Shown here: positions 1 through 8,951 of the stretch, piece after piece
Layout of the letters: each line of letters begins with the position of its first letter
Position numbering within the stretch: position 1 is the stretch's first letter
Assembly: GCA_001899315.1 (NCBI GenBank)
Contig: MOYA01000001.1
Location: 2,822,195 to 2,860,308, forward strand
Direction of reading: 5' to 3'
From: Candidatus Obscuribacter phosphatis
GTDB lineage: Bacteria; Cyanobacteriota; Vampirovibrionia; Obscuribacterales; Obscuribacteraceae
Length of the DNA: 38,114 nucleotides
The notes under the pieces: generated by a model
Seen by the model: only the letters and a program-made list of their open reading frames with translations
Told to the model about the DNA's origin: nothing
Databases searched by the model: none
Position numbers and translations under genes: made by a program

Positions 1-84
1 CGCCTGCCTTTTCTTAAGATCTAGATAAAAGGCAATGACACAGCCAATGAACATGAAGATCGAGAAAATATCAAAAGCAAACAT
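1..84 (-). CDS. Membrane protein, N-terminal fragment (runs off the left edge)
   Basis: The minus strand opens with an ATG at 84 preceded by GGAG eight bases upstream, and stays open for 28 codons to the window edge. The peptide begins MFAFDIFSIFMF, is strongly hydrophobic for about 20 residues, then turns basic (DLKKRQ), as expected for a first transmembrane helix followed by a cytoplasmic loop. The family cannot be told from so short a piece. It is divergent from the next gene, so the roughly 180 bases between them probably hold both promoters. Confidence 0.5.
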   Translation of the reverse strand, partial: MFAFDIFSIFMFIGCVIAFYLDLKKRQA

Positions 85-262
85 CGGTGCAGCTCCAGAG
101 GAGATGCCTTCATAATACCAGCCAGCCTCTTGATAACACCTTTTTCTTCAACCCGTATTAACTATTACCGCCGCAAACCGTGATCGGCTAAAATTAGGAT
201 TCGTGGCAAAGCGGCGAGAATTAAAAGCACTATCAAGGCAATTGATAGAAACGAGGCTTGGA

Positions 263-1030
263 ATGAACGAAACGGCAATCTCTTCAGCCTTAAAAGCTCT
301 GCTTACAGGCTTCATAGATTACGCTGGCATTTTTCCTCCGGCAAAGCTAGAACTCGACAAAGCCTTAAGCAATTTCGATCACTATAGGCAAAGCCAATAC
401 GCCTGGATGCTGCGCTGGTTTGTACTGGGAGCGGCAGAACTGGAGCGCACCCCACAAAAGTTTGACGGCTGCCTTTCAGTGATTGCAACAGACGATAAAA
501 CAAGAGCGGCAACACTGGAAAGCACCGCCATTTTGAGCTCTAATCGCCCAGTCTATTGTGAAGTGAGCGCCCTCGACAAGCTAGAGGCAGTTAAGGCGGC
601 GGGTAATTTCGCCAAGATTAGAACCGGTGGGTTGAAACCGGAAGCGATACCGGAAGTACGTGTCGTTGCCGAATTTATCAGAGCCTGTGCCAAACTGAGG
701 TTACCCTTCAAAGCAACAGCCGGTCTGCACCATCCTATTCGCTCGCAGCAGCCGCTTAGCTATGAAGCCGATGCCCAAACAGCAACCATGCACGGCTTTA
801 TTAATGTCCTTATGGCCGCCTCTTTTGCCTGGCATGGTGAGGGAAATATCGAACCGATCATTGCCGAAACAGATGCCTCTGCTTTCCACTTTGACGACAG
901 AGCACACTGGCGCAACCTATCTCTAAGCGAAGCTCAAATCAAACAGGCAAGAGCTGAGTTTATGCATTCTGTTGGTTCCTGCTCATTTGAAGAACCTATA
1001 GAAGATCTAAAAAATCTCGGTTGGCTTTAA
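263..1030 (+). CDS. Conserved hypothetical protein (IDYAGIFPPA family)
   Basis: No function is known to me. The protein carries phrases I remember from a widespread family of uncharacterised soluble proteins: IDYAGIFPPAKL near the start, a KIRTGG stretch in the middle, then LPFKATAGLHHP and HGFINVLMAA. The alternating strand/helix pattern and the Lys/His-rich KATAGLHHP motif would suit an enzyme of TIM-barrel type, which is inference. I start at ATG 263, which has GAGG six bases upstream; an in-frame GTG at 203 would add 20 residues but its only ribosome-site candidate (AGGAT) is two bases away. The next gene follows after 17 bases, so the two are probably co-transcribed. Confidence 0.6.
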   Translation: MNETAISSALKALLTGFIDYAGIFPPAKLELDKALSNFDHYRQSQYAWMLRWFVLGAAELERTPQKFDGCLSVIATDDKTRAATLESTAILSSNRPVYCEVSALDKLEAVKAAGNFAKIRTGGLKPEAIPEVRVVAEFIRACAKLRLPFKATAGLHHPIRSQQPLSYEADAQTATMHGFINVLMAASFAWHGEGNIEPIIAETDASAFHFDDRAHWRNLSLSEAQIKQARAEFMHSVGSCSFEEPIEDLKNLGWL

Positions 1031-1047
1031 GCAGACCAGCATAGATC

Positions 1048-1989
1048 ATGACTAAAGATGAAATCAAAAACAATAGACTGCCGGGACTAGCACTACCGGC
1101 GGGGACACAAATTGTCACCACTGGTGAAGTCAGAGACGATCAAGGACTTCCGCGCAAAAGAACCGGTTCGGTAGGCAAAATTGTTGCCGCTGATACTTCT
1201 ACTTCGCCGCCACTATATAGGGTGCTTTTCCCTGATGGCTTTACCGCAAGTTTAAGCAGGCAAGAACTATCAGTCAGAAAACATGTTCAAAGCATCAATT
1301 TTGACCGCCCTCAAATAAACGACAACGATCTTTTTCAATACATCATCTATAAATGTCAGTTTGGCTCACGTGCCTATGGGCTGGAAGTGGAAGACTCGGA
1401 TTACGACATGAGGGGCATTTACTTGGCACCAGCCGATATGCACTGGTCAATTTGGGGACTGCCGGAACAAATCGAAAATTACGAGAATCAAGAGACCTAC
1501 TATGAGTTGCAAAAGTTTCTCGTCTTGGCGCTAAAAGCCAATCCTAATGTGCTCGAATGTCTTTATGCCTCCACGGCAGAAATAAAGACAGAGTTAGCCG
1601 ACGAACTGCTGCAAAACAGACACAGATTTCTTTCCAAGCTGGTTTATCAAACTTACAACGGATACGTGCTTTCGCAGTTTAGAAAGCTTGAAAAAGACCT
1701 GCAAAACAAAGGTGAGCCAAAATGGAAGCATGTCTTACATCTAATTAGGCTCTTGCTTTGTTGCATTCAAATCTTAGAAAGCAGCGATCTAGATTTACGG
1801 GTCTCTGAGCATAAGGCAAAGCTAATGGGTATTAGGCGCGGCGAAATAGATTTTGCCGAAGTTGATGCCTGGCGGCAAGAGTTACACAAGAAACTTGATC
1901 TCGCCCACGAAAGAACCAAGCTGCCTGAGCGCCCTGACTATGAATGGTGTAACTGGTTTCTTATAAAGGCAAGGCGAAGTATGGTTTAG
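1048..1989 (+). CDS. Predicted nucleotidyltransferase, COG3541 (YcgL-like), with N-terminal SH3-like extension
   Basis: Residues about 95-313 match the COG3541 family of predicted nucleotidyltransferases (DNA polymerase beta superfamily). The nucleotide-binding Gly106-Ser107 is followed by the metal-binding pair Asp118-x-Asp120 in SDYDMRGIY, then the family's NPNVLECLY segment and a helical C-terminus. The substrate is unknown for the family. Residues 1-80 are extra: a short beta-rich stretch with GSVGKIV and YRVLFPDGF, resembling a small SH3/KOW-like barrel, which might bind nucleic acid or protein (inference). It follows the preceding gene by 17 bases and precedes the Clp-N gene by 81. No clear Shine-Dalgarno is seen before the ATG. 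Confidence 0.7.
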   Translation: MTKDEIKNNRLPGLALPAGTQIVTTGEVRDDQGLPRKRTGSVGKIVAADTSTSPPLYRVLFPDGFTASLSRQELSVRKHVQSINFDRPQINDNDLFQYIIYKCQFGSRAYGLEVEDSDYDMRGIYLAPADMHWSIWGLPEQIENYENQETYYELQKFLVLALKANPNVLECLYASTAEIKTELADELLQNRHRFLSKLVYQTYNGYVLSQFRKLEKDLQNKGEPKWKHVLHLIRLLLCCIQILESSDLDLRVSEHKAKLMGIRRGEIDFAEVDAWRQELHKKLDLAHERTKLPERPDYEWCNWFLIKARRSMV

Positions 1990-2070
1990 TAGAGATTCTG
2001 AGGCGAAACTATAAAATAGACCAATAAAGCAATAGAGCAAAAGAACAAAAGTCTGAAGAGGTGCGAGTAA

Positions 2071-2559
2071 ATGTTCGAAAATTTCACAAAATCTGCGCTT
2101 GAATCGCTGGTTCTTGCTCAGGCAATCGCCTCTCTGCAAAACCATAAAGAAGCCAACTCAGAGCAACTTTTATTTAGTATGGGCACACTCGACGAAAGTC
2201 AGACAAAAGATCTGCTTGCCGCCGCCGGACTAACCAGAGAAAAAATATATGCCGCCATACAGAACAGCGCACAAAATCTAAGTTTTGATGACATCGAGAG
2301 AAGACTAATTCATTTAGATATGGCATTCATAGAAGAGCTTCCCTTGCATCAATCAATAACTGCCATAATTGAATTTGCCGGCAAGTTAGCCACTCAAAGC
2401 GATAGAACTTGTATAACAAACGAGCATCTCTTGCTTGCTTTACTAGAAACAGACAAAGGTACAGCCTCAGCTTGGCTCAGTGCAGATGGCATTGGTGAAA
2501 TGAAGGAAAGCCTTAGACAATGCTTGAACGCAAGCAAAACTGTCAGCCACAGCTCTTGA
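2071..2559 (+). CDS. Stand-alone Clp N-domain protein
   Basis: The whole 162-residue protein resembles the double Clp_N repeat at the front of ClpA/ClpB/ClpC. Repeat one begins FENFTKSALESLVLAQ, with HKEANSEQLLFSM; repeat two has AGKLATQSDRTCITNEHLLLALLE. There is no AAA+ module. In Clp unfoldases this domain docks substrates and adaptors, so a free-standing copy could act as an adaptor or decoy; that role is inference. The ATG at 2071 has a purine-rich site (GAGGTGCGAG) just upstream. A weak hairpin follows the stop. Confidence 0.7.
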   Translation: MFENFTKSALESLVLAQAIASLQNHKEANSEQLLFSMGTLDESQTKDLLAAAGLTREKIYAAIQNSAQNLSFDDIERRLIHLDMAFIEELPLHQSITAIIEFAGKLATQSDRTCITNEHLLLALLETDKGTASAWLSADGIGEMKESLRQCLNASKTVSHSS

Positions 2560-2923
2560 TTGAGTGATAAATATTTCGCCGCGATGCCGCACCATACTTG
2601 GTGCCTTTCAACAAGCACGGGTAGATTCATCTCAATAGAGACAATAGATAGAGACAATAGACAGAGCCAGAAAAGAGCAAGCGAAGCAGCCCAGTAAAGC
2701 CCCAATAAAGTCCCCCTATAAAGTCCCAATAGAGCCAATGCTAAGCCACATTAAGCAATGCTAAAGAGAAAGGTGGGGTTGTAAAGCACCGCCAGCGCTT
2801 CAAAACATCTAGAAAATCAACAACCATCACTAATACCGAGCCCAAATCGTCCCATCGAGCGATCAATAGAGATATCAATTAGATACAATTGCAGAGTACT
2901 TTTCCACTTGGGATTTACCTCTG
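2560..2923. other. Intergenic stretch with low-complexity CAATAGA-type repeats
   Basis: No credible gene lies here. A 6-bp perfect stem with a TACT loop (2589-2604) followed by CTTTC may be a weak terminator for the Clp-N gene. Between about 2635 and 2735 the sequence is an irregular run of short units of the type CAATAGA and AATAAAGTCCC. The leader of the next gene must lie toward 2880-2923, but I cannot name promoter boxes with confidence. Confidence 0.4.
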
Positions 2924-4105
2924 ATGAACTACAAATCGCTTTTTATTCAAGGTGCTCTTTCAATTCTCGTCTCGAGCGCTGCTATGTTTACGGTCGCTCC
3001 AGCGCAGGCGCAAGGTCAGCCAAATGTATCGGTAGTTCATCTGCAAGTGCAGCCAGGCGCCAACGGTCAACAGATGGTGCTCACACCGAGGGGTATGCTT
3101 GTGCCGCTGCCAGGTGCAGGCGTCAACAGTAATGTCGCCGAAATCTATATGGGCGCCGATGGTGGTTACTGGTACGTCGACAAGAACGGTCAGACCGAAG
3201 ACCTGACCAACTATGTACAACAGCTTAAGTCACGCGCCGGGCAGTTCCAAACAGCCACCCCGCCGCAGAACATGCCCTATGCTGCCCCACAAACCACAAA
3301 CAACACCACCAACAACTACAATTCTGGCGGTGGTGCCGGAACGGGTCTTGCCACCGCAGCAGCGGCAGGTATGGGGGCAATGGCAGGAGCCGCCATGTCT
3401 GGCATGTATTACAACAATGTTCCTTATGGCACACCGCTTTATTACGGTGCCAACGGCCGTCCCTATTACAACAACAACGGCAACAACGTGTTTGTAAACG
3501 ACAACGGCGATGTAAATTGGAACAATGTTGCCGCCGCAAACAATATGCACAACTACAATCAAGAGCAAAAAGCCAGCCAGGTGGCTTCTTATCAAAATCA
3601 AAATCAGCAGGAACGCCAGCAGTCAATGTCGAGCAATCAGCAAGCGAGACAAGCAGCTTACGCCCCGCAGCAGCCCGATTATGGCGCTCAAAGTCAGCGT
3701 TTTCAGCAACAGCAACAGTATTATCAATCGCAAATGCAAAACAAAGGTGAGCGCGCCCAGTCATGGCAACAGAGCAGCGGCAGCGACAACCCCTTTGTGA
3801 GACAGCAAGGTGAAGGCGGTCGCACTGCCCAAGGCCAAGGTGCTGAAGGCGAAGGCAACAGAGCCGGTGGACGCTTTGGTGGCGGTGGCGGCGACGGAGC
3901 TGCCGGTGCCCAAGGCGGCGAAGGGGCTCGTTCCGGCGGACGCTTTGGCGGTGGTGAAGGCGGCGGACGTTTCGGCGGCGGTGAAGGCGGCGGACGCTTT
4001 GGCGGTGGTGAAGGCGGTGGACGCTTCGGCGGCGGTGAAGGCGGCGGACGCTTTGGCGGCGGTGAAGGCGGTGGACGCTTTGGCGGCGGACGCAGAGGCC
4101 GCTAA
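2924..4105 (+). CDS. Exported Gly/Asn/Gln-rich protein with GGGRFGGGE repeats
   Basis: A signal peptide is plain: basic start (MNYKSLF), hydrophobic core, and a likely cut after APAQAQ near residue 30. A short ordered segment follows (to about residue 105, with GADGGYWYVDKNGQ), then a low-complexity body rich in Ala, Gly and Asn, a Gln-rich stretch around residues 205-270, and a Gly tail in which six units of nine residues (GGGRFGGGE) end in GRRGR. Arg-Phe-Gly tails of this kind are common in proteins that bind RNA, bind polyanions or self-associate; here the signal peptide argues for a surface or extracellular role (inference). The arylsulfatase starts 48 bases downstream on the same strand. 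Confidence 0.65.
   Translation: MNYKSLFIQGALSILVSSAAMFTVAPAQAQGQPNVSVVHLQVQPGANGQQMVLTPRGMLVPLPGAGVNSNVAEIYMGADGGYWYVDKNGQTEDLTNYVQQLKSRAGQFQTATPPQNMPYAAPQTTNNTTNNYNSGGGAGTGLATAAAAGMGAMAGAAMSGMYYNNVPYGTPLYYGANGRPYYNNNGNNVFVNDNGDVNWNNVAAANNMHNYNQEQKASQVASYQNQNQQERQQSMSSNQQARQAAYAPQQPDYGAQSQRFQQQQQYYQSQMQNKGERAQSWQQSSGSDNPFVRQQGEGGRTAQGQGAEGEGNRAGGRFGGGGGDGAAGAQGGEGARSGGRFGGGEGGGRFGGGEGGGRFGGGEGGGRFGGGEGGGRFGGGEGGGRFGGGRRGR
3941..4098 (+). repeat. 27-bp tandem repeat, six units, coding for GGGRFGGGE
   Basis: The Arg codon of each RFGGG unit begins at 3941, 3968, 3995, 4022, 4049 and 4076, an exact 27-base period. Units differ mostly at third codon positions (GGT/GGC, TTT/TTC, CGC/CGT), so the period is maintained while wobble bases drift. 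One more isolated RFGGG lies upstream near 3870. Copy number changes would keep the reading frame. Confidence 0.9.
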
Positions 4106-4153
4106 GACAGAGGCAAATCCTCCAGCGACTTAAACTTCACGAAAGAGATAAAA

Positions 4154-6622
4154 ATGAAAAATACAAAACTGAATAGCGCCGCCTCAAAAGGTCTGCGCAT
4201 TATTTCCTGCGCCCTTTTGGCAGGCTCGATAACGTTATCGGCTTGGGCTGCCGAAACATCGGCAGACAGTGCAGGCGGCTTTACAGTTGACCGAACCAGC
4301 CTGCCCATCAAAGAGCCGGTAGCACCGGAATCGCATGAGCTAGATGCTAGAAAGGCGAAGTTGCCGGAACTGTTTTCTGTAAAAGCACCGGCCAATGCAC
4401 CCAACGTCTTGATAGTACTCATCGACGATATGGGCTATGGTCAGTCTAGTGCCTTCGGTGGACCGATTCATATGCCCAACTTAGAAAAGATGGCCAACAA
4501 TGGTCTGAAATTCAACGGTTTTCACACCACTGCCCTTTGCTCACCAACAAGAGCGGCATTACTTAGCGGCAGGAATCATCATACCTGCAATATGGGTTCT
4601 ATCACTGAGATGGCCACAGGCTTCCCTGGGCAAACAGGCAAGAGACCAAATTCGGTGGCACCGCTGGCTGAGATCTTACGGCTCAATGGCTACTCTACAT
4701 CAGCCTATGGCAAAGCCCACGAAACAGCCGCCTGGGAAGTAAGCACATCAGGACCAACCGACCGCTGGCCGACACGCTCTGGCTTTGACAAGTTTTATGG
4801 CTTTATCGGCGGCGAGGCCAATCAATGGGCGCCTACTCTATATGAAGATATGACACCGGTAGAGAAGACCAGAGATAAAGACTATCACCTGGTCAACGAC
4901 ATGACCGAAAAGGCTATCAGCTGGGTAAAAGCTGAAAAATCATTGACCCCCGACAAACCTTTCTTTATGTACTTTGCCCCAGGTGCAACCCATGCGCCGC
5001 ACCACGTGCCAAAAGAGTGGATAGCAAAATACAAGGGTAAGTTTGATCAAGGCTGGGACAAAGTCAGAGAAGAAACCCTGGCTAAGCAAAAAGCTCTCGG
5101 TGTGGCGCCGGCCAACGCCACTTTGGCACCCAAACCACCGGGCATCAAAGACTGGGACAAACTAACCGCCGACGAGAAAAAACTCTTTGCCAGACAGATG
5201 GAAGTATTTGCCGCCTACGGTGAATTCACAGATCATAATGTCGGCAAACTGTTCAAAGCGATAGAAGATCTAGGACAGATGGACAACACCTTGGTCTTTT
5301 ATATTGCCGGAGACAACGGCGCCAGCGCAGAGGGTGGCTTTAACGGTCTCTTCAACGAGATGAGCTATTTCAACGCAGTGCCGGAAAAAGTCTCAGACGT
5401 GCTCAAGCATTATGACGAACTAGGCGGTCCCAACTCATACGGACACTATGCAGCCGGTTGGGCTGTAGCAGGCGATACGCCCTTTAGCTGGACCAAGCAG
5501 GTTGCCTCTAACTATGGTGGCACTATGAACGGCATGGCCGTGCACTGGCCAAAAGGCATCAAATCGAAAGGCGAGTTGCGCTCGCAATTTCACCACGTCA
5601 TCGATATTGCCCCTACTATTCTAGAAGCAGCTGGCTTGCCAGAACCCAAGTCGGTGAACGGCACGGCTCAGACCCCCATCGAAGGCGTTAGTATGCTCTA
5701 TGCCTTTAATGATCCAAAGTCTGAATCTAGACACAAGACGCAGTATTTTGAAATATTCGGCAACCGGGCCATCTATCACGACGGCTGGTTGGCAGGAACA
5801 GTGCACCGCGCGCCCTGGGCATACGAAGCACTAAACACGCTCGAAAACGATGTTTGGGAACTTTATGACACTCGCAACGATTTCAGCTTGACCAACGACC
5901 TGGCAACAAAAAATCCAGAAAAGTTGAAAGAGATGAAAGCACTGTTCATGAAAGAAGCAGAAAAATATCATGTGCTGCCCATCGATGACAGAACACTCTT
6001 GCGCATGAATGCTGCCACGGTAGGACGCCCGGAACTTCTAGCCGGCAGAAACAGCCAGACTCTTTATGAGGGTATGACCGGTCTTACCGAAAGCACTTTC
6101 ATGAGCACCAAAAACCGGTCCTACACAATCACAGCCGAAACCGAGCTGGACAACAATCAGACCAACGGCGTCATAGTCGCCCAAGCTGGAAAATTCGGTG
6201 GCTGGAGCTTCTATCTAAAAGATGGCAAACCAACCTTCTATTACAACTTCTTGGGCCAAGCAAACTACAAAATTGCAGCCAGCGAAGCCCTACCCAAAGG
6301 CAAAGCCACCATCAAGTTTGATTTTGCCTATGACGGCGGCGGCGCAGGTAAAGGCGGCACCGGCACCATTTATGTTAATGACAAAAAAGTCGCCTCCGGA
6401 CGCATAGACCAAACCCAGCTGGGAATGTTCTCTGCCGACGAAGGTGCTGACATTGGTATGGACTTGGCCACGCCAGTTTCAAGCGAATATCAAGCCCCCT
6501 TCAAGTTTGAAGGCAAGATCTCTAAAGTTATAGTCGAAGTAAAACCAATCAGCGAACTAGACAAAAGAGAGCATCAGAAAGCTCAGACCGATGCCCACAT
6601 AAAGAAAGCCATTTCCGACTAG
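4154..6622 (+). CDS. Exported arylsulfatase (sulfatase family, Cys-type)
   Basis: This enzyme should hydrolyse sulfate esters outside the cytoplasm. A signal peptide (about residues 1-32, ending SAWA-AE) leads into a sulfatase fold: metal-binding IDDMGYG near residue 93, then Cys129-Ser-Pro-Thr-Arg, the CxPxR site whose Cys becomes formylglycine, followed by AALLSGRNHH. Later come TDHNVGK and GDNGAS, both typical of the active site. At 822 residues it belongs with the long AtsA-like arylsulfatases, and the last 200 residues form an extra beta-rich domain (VAQAGKFGGWSFYLKDGKP onward). A formylglycine-generating enzyme is needed but is not in this window. The gene lies 48 bases after the Gly-rich exported protein; a hairpin terminator follows. 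Confidence 0.9.
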   Translation: MKNTKLNSAASKGLRIISCALLAGSITLSAWAAETSADSAGGFTVDRTSLPIKEPVAPESHELDARKAKLPELFSVKAPANAPNVLIVLIDDMGYGQSSAFGGPIHMPNLEKMANNGLKFNGFHTTALCSPTRAALLSGRNHHTCNMGSITEMATGFPGQTGKRPNSVAPLAEILRLNGYSTSAYGKAHETAAWEVSTSGPTDRWPTRSGFDKFYGFIGGEANQWAPTLYEDMTPVEKTRDKDYHLVNDMTEKAISWVKAEKSLTPDKPFFMYFAPGATHAPHHVPKEWIAKYKGKFDQGWDKVREETLAKQKALGVAPANATLAPKPPGIKDWDKLTADEKKLFARQMEVFAAYGEFTDHNVGKLFKAIEDLGQMDNTLVFYIAGDNGASAEGGFNGLFNEMSYFNAVPEKVSDVLKHYDELGGPNSYGHYAAGWAVAGDTPFSWTKQVASNYGGTMNGMAVHWPKGIKSKGELRSQFHHVIDIAPTILEAAGLPEPKSVNGTAQTPIEGVSMLYAFNDPKSESRHKTQYFEIFGNRAIYHDGWLAGTVHRAPWAYEALNTLENDVWELYDTRNDFSLTNDLATKNPEKLKEMKALFMKEAEKYHVLPIDDRTLLRMNAATVGRPELLAGRNSQTLYEGMTGLTESTFMSTKNRSYTITAETELDNNQTNGVIVAQAGKFGGWSFYLKDGKPTFYYNFLGQANYKIAASEALPKGKATIKFDFAYDGGGAGKGGTGTIYVNDKKVASGRIDQTQLGMFSADEGADIGMDLATPVSSEYQAPFKFEGKISKVIVEVKPISELDKREHQKAQTDAHIKKAISD

Positions 6623-6643
6623 AGGCAGCAAAAATCAAAGCTT

Positions 6644-6685
6644 GAGGCAGCGCACAGACCTACTGATGCGCTGCTTCCTCTTTTA
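6644..6685 (+). terminator. Intrinsic terminator between convergent genes
   Basis: GAGG-CAGCGCA (6644-6654) pairs with TGCGCTG-CTTCCTC (6667-6680), with a small bulge, and TTTTA follows on the plus strand. It ends the arylsulfatase transcript. The loop contains the stop codon of the minus-strand gene, and that strand meets a T-run about 20 bases beyond the stem, so it may work both ways. Confidence 0.6.
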
Positions 6686-8012
6686 GAGCCTGCGCACTAA
6701 GCGGCCACTTCACCCAAAGCTTGGTCCAAAGTTTGTTGGTGCTATCGCCATAGAGCTTAATAAAGTAAGCACCATAAACATAAACTGCCCGCCCCTCATA
6801 AAATTGAGGCGTCTTATAGGGAAAGTCATTATTCTCCATAGGGGGACGCACCGCCGGCGGCACCAGCCTGTCAATCAAACGCCAAGCCTGTTGCTCAGTA
6901 AAGTGCTGCTCTTTGGGATAGACAGCCGCAGCGTAGGGTCTGTCTCCATGGGCCTCTCGGTCATAGACGAAATACACCTGTGCATCAGCCAACTCGGTAC
7001 TATCGACAAAACCACGAGCCAGACCATGTGGGTGCAGAAAACGATAATGATAGGCAAGATGCCAGGCACATATGCGAGCGATAAAGTCATTTCCCGAATT
7101 AGCCAACTGCTCAAGCAAAGGCTGCAGACCATCAACGACAAAATCTTCCTCGGTGGCGGCCATAGCGGCGGTCTCTTCCGCACCATACTCAATTAACTTG
7201 GCAATCGACCGGCTATCTGTACTAAGATGCTCGTGCGCATAGAAATCAATACCATTATAGAAGGGAACGTCAGACTCAATCGACTTGCGCTTGGCAATAA
7301 TCTCGAGCATCCAGTCACCGATAACAATCCCCGAGCCCTGCAAGTCGGCATCGGTCAAACCATTCATCAAAAGTGGACCAATAAACGGTCCGGCAAATCC
7401 AGGTCTTTCAATCTCAATATCTCGCGCCCGCACTAAAAAGTCAGCAAGCGGCGGTAAGTGCGCGGCATCATTGTTATACATGTCACCAATAGCGGCGGCA
7501 GCTGCAGCTCGAACCAAATCAGACTGATGATCAAAAAGTGGCTCTAGAAACTCTCGACTCTTGCTCCAATCATCAGCATCGAACATTTCAGTCATAATCT
7601 TGCATACCAAAACTACATCAGCCGACAAAGCCTCTGCAACTGGTTTAGAGGCAAGCCACTTTTCCAGAAACTCTTTATGCTCGCCGTCATAATTACCCCA
7701 ACGCAAAAACGACATCAGCAAATAGACCGGTTCGTCAACCGACAAAATGCCGTCCAAAATGGGGGCAAGTCTATCGGCCGCCGCTGCAGGATTAAATCCA
7801 GGCTCTCTATATTTCTGACTATTCTCAGCCCATACAGCGTTTTGCATGCGATTGACAGCATAGTCGCGACACTCTAAATCATCAGAAGCCAAAAGTTTGA
7901 CTGTCTTGTCAAAATAACTGTCCCAATCTTCTGCACTATGAAGCTCTGAAAGCTCAAAAGACTCCACGTATTTTCTAATTTGCTCAATATCGCTTGCAAG
8001 CATTAAAGACAC
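6660..8012 (-). CDS. Hypothetical helical-repeat (HEAT-like) protein
   Basis: I do not recognise a named family. The 450 residues are mostly helical and include HEAT-like pairs, for example FDHQSDLVRAAAAAAIGDMY around residues 165-185 and a stretch around TAAMAATEEDFVVDGLQPL. No signal peptide, membrane segment or catalytic motif is visible. HEAT-like scaffolds bind proteins or nucleic acids, but nothing here says which. The ATG lies 148 bases from the divergent L,D-transpeptidase gene. Confidence 0.55.
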   Translation of the reverse strand: MSLMLASDIEQIRKYVESFELSELHSAEDWDSYFDKTVKLLASDDLECRDYAVNRMQNAVWAENSQKYREPGFNPAAAADRLAPILDGILSVDEPVYLLMSFLRWGNYDGEHKEFLEKWLASKPVAEALSADVVLVCKIMTEMFDADDWSKSREFLEPLFDHQSDLVRAAAAAAIGDMYNNDAAHLPPLADFLVRARDIEIERPGFAGPFIGPLLMNGLTDADLQGSGIVIGDWMLEIIAKRKSIESDVPFYNGIDFYAHEHLSTDSRSIAKLIEYGAEETAAMAATEEDFVVDGLQPLLEQLANSGNDFIARICAWHLAYHYRFLHPHGLARGFVDSTELADAQVYFVYDREAHGDRPYAAAVYPKEQHFTEQQAWRLIDRLVPPAVRPPMENNDFPYKTPQFYEGRAVYVYGAYFIKLYGDSTNKLWTKLWVKWPLSAQALKEEAAHQ

Positions 8013-8085
8013 CCGACCAAGGAAGAATAATAAAGGTCAAAACCAAAGAGCTGCTGAATTAGCCCGAAAGCAAAACAATAGCATA

Positions 8086-8116
8086 TTGGGCGGCATGAAA
8101 ACTTTGCCTATATAAT
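8086..8116 (+). promoter_or_regulatory. Possible promoter of the L,D-transpeptidase gene
   Basis: TATAAT at 8111-8116 is a perfect -10 box; the best -35 candidate is TTGGGC at 8086-8091, giving a 19-base spacer, longer than ideal. GGAG follows about 30 bases later, ahead of a TTG start. Confidence 0.4.
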
Positions 8117-8160
8117 GTCGAAACATAGAACCTGTGGTGTTTTATGGAGCGATCTAGCAA

Positions 8161-8949
8161 TTGAAATCAAACCGCGCAATAAAGTTTGCCTTCTCTCTTA
8201 CCTGCTGCTTTATAGCCCTTTCTCTGGGTTATCTGTTTGCCGAGCTAAGACAAAAAAGCCCAAGACAGATAGTCTCGCAGGCGGTTAGCATTTTTGGCGG
8301 CGAGAAGCTCAAGCCCTATATCAAACCCACTGTAGCCATGCAAATTGAGCAATATGGACAAGCTACAAGAGAACGTCTGCAAAATCAGTTTAGTGCCATA
8401 GACAAAACTTACCCGCCCGATACAGTTGCCTTTGTTGCTCTGAAAAACATAAAAGCTTTGCAAGTCTATGCCAAGGGTAAGGAAGATTCTTTCTATTATG
8501 TTTGTACTTATCCGATACTGGGCGCCAGCGGCTATCTTGGTCCTAAACTTAAAGAGGGCGACCGCCAGGTGCCAGAGGGCATTTATAAACTGACGCTCGA
8601 GCCCGATACCCCCTATCATTTAGCCTTGCGCCTCAACTATCCAAACCAGAGCGACTGGGCAAGAGCCAAAGCCGATGGGAGAGAGAGCCCCGGTAGCGAC
8701 ATTTTAATTCATGGCAATACAGGCTCAATAGGCTGCCTGGCAATGGGCGACATAGTGGCGGAAGACCTTTTTGTGCTAGTACACGACACAAAAGAAAAAA
8801 CGGCAAATCTAGTCATTGCCCCGGTAGATTTTAGAAGTGAAGAAGCCCCGACTATTGAAGCTCCTCCGACATGGCTGCCCGAGCTATACGATGAAATCAG
8901 ATCGGCGCTTTCGAAATTTCCCAAGCCAGGGCTTAGCAGAGCGCTATAG
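8161..8949 (+). CDS. L,D-transpeptidase, YkuD/YafK type
   Basis: A single N-terminal hydrophobic segment (residues 7-25, FAFSLTCCFIALSLGYLF) acts as signal or anchor. The catalytic YkuD domain follows: YPILGASG, then His184-Gly and Ser-x-Gly-Cys192 in HGNTGSIGCLAM, the motif carrying the nucleophilic Cys. The LAM following the Cys, and LKEGDRQVPEGIYKL earlier, resemble the YafK/DpaA group, which acts on murein peptide links in the periplasm. Whether it forms or breaks 3-3 or lipoprotein links cannot be read from sequence. The start is a TTG with GGAG 13 bases before it. The convergent amidohydrolase ends two bases beyond the stop. Confidence 0.8.
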   Translation: MKSNRAIKFAFSLTCCFIALSLGYLFAELRQKSPRQIVSQAVSIFGGEKLKPYIKPTVAMQIEQYGQATRERLQNQFSAIDKTYPPDTVAFVALKNIKALQVYAKGKEDSFYYVCTYPILGASGYLGPKLKEGDRQVPEGIYKLTLEPDTPYHLALRLNYPNQSDWARAKADGRESPGSDILIHGNTGSIGCLAMGDIVAEDLFVLVHDTKEKTANLVIAPVDFRSEEAPTIEAPPTWLPELYDEIRSALSKFPKPGLSRAL

Positions 8950-8951
8950 CC

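Noticed and set aside
3225-3764. Long minus-strand and alternate-frame ORFs across the exported Gly-rich gene
   Set aside because: They are shadows created by the repetitive, GC-rich coding sequence; composition is Cys/His/Arg-rich and unlike a protein.
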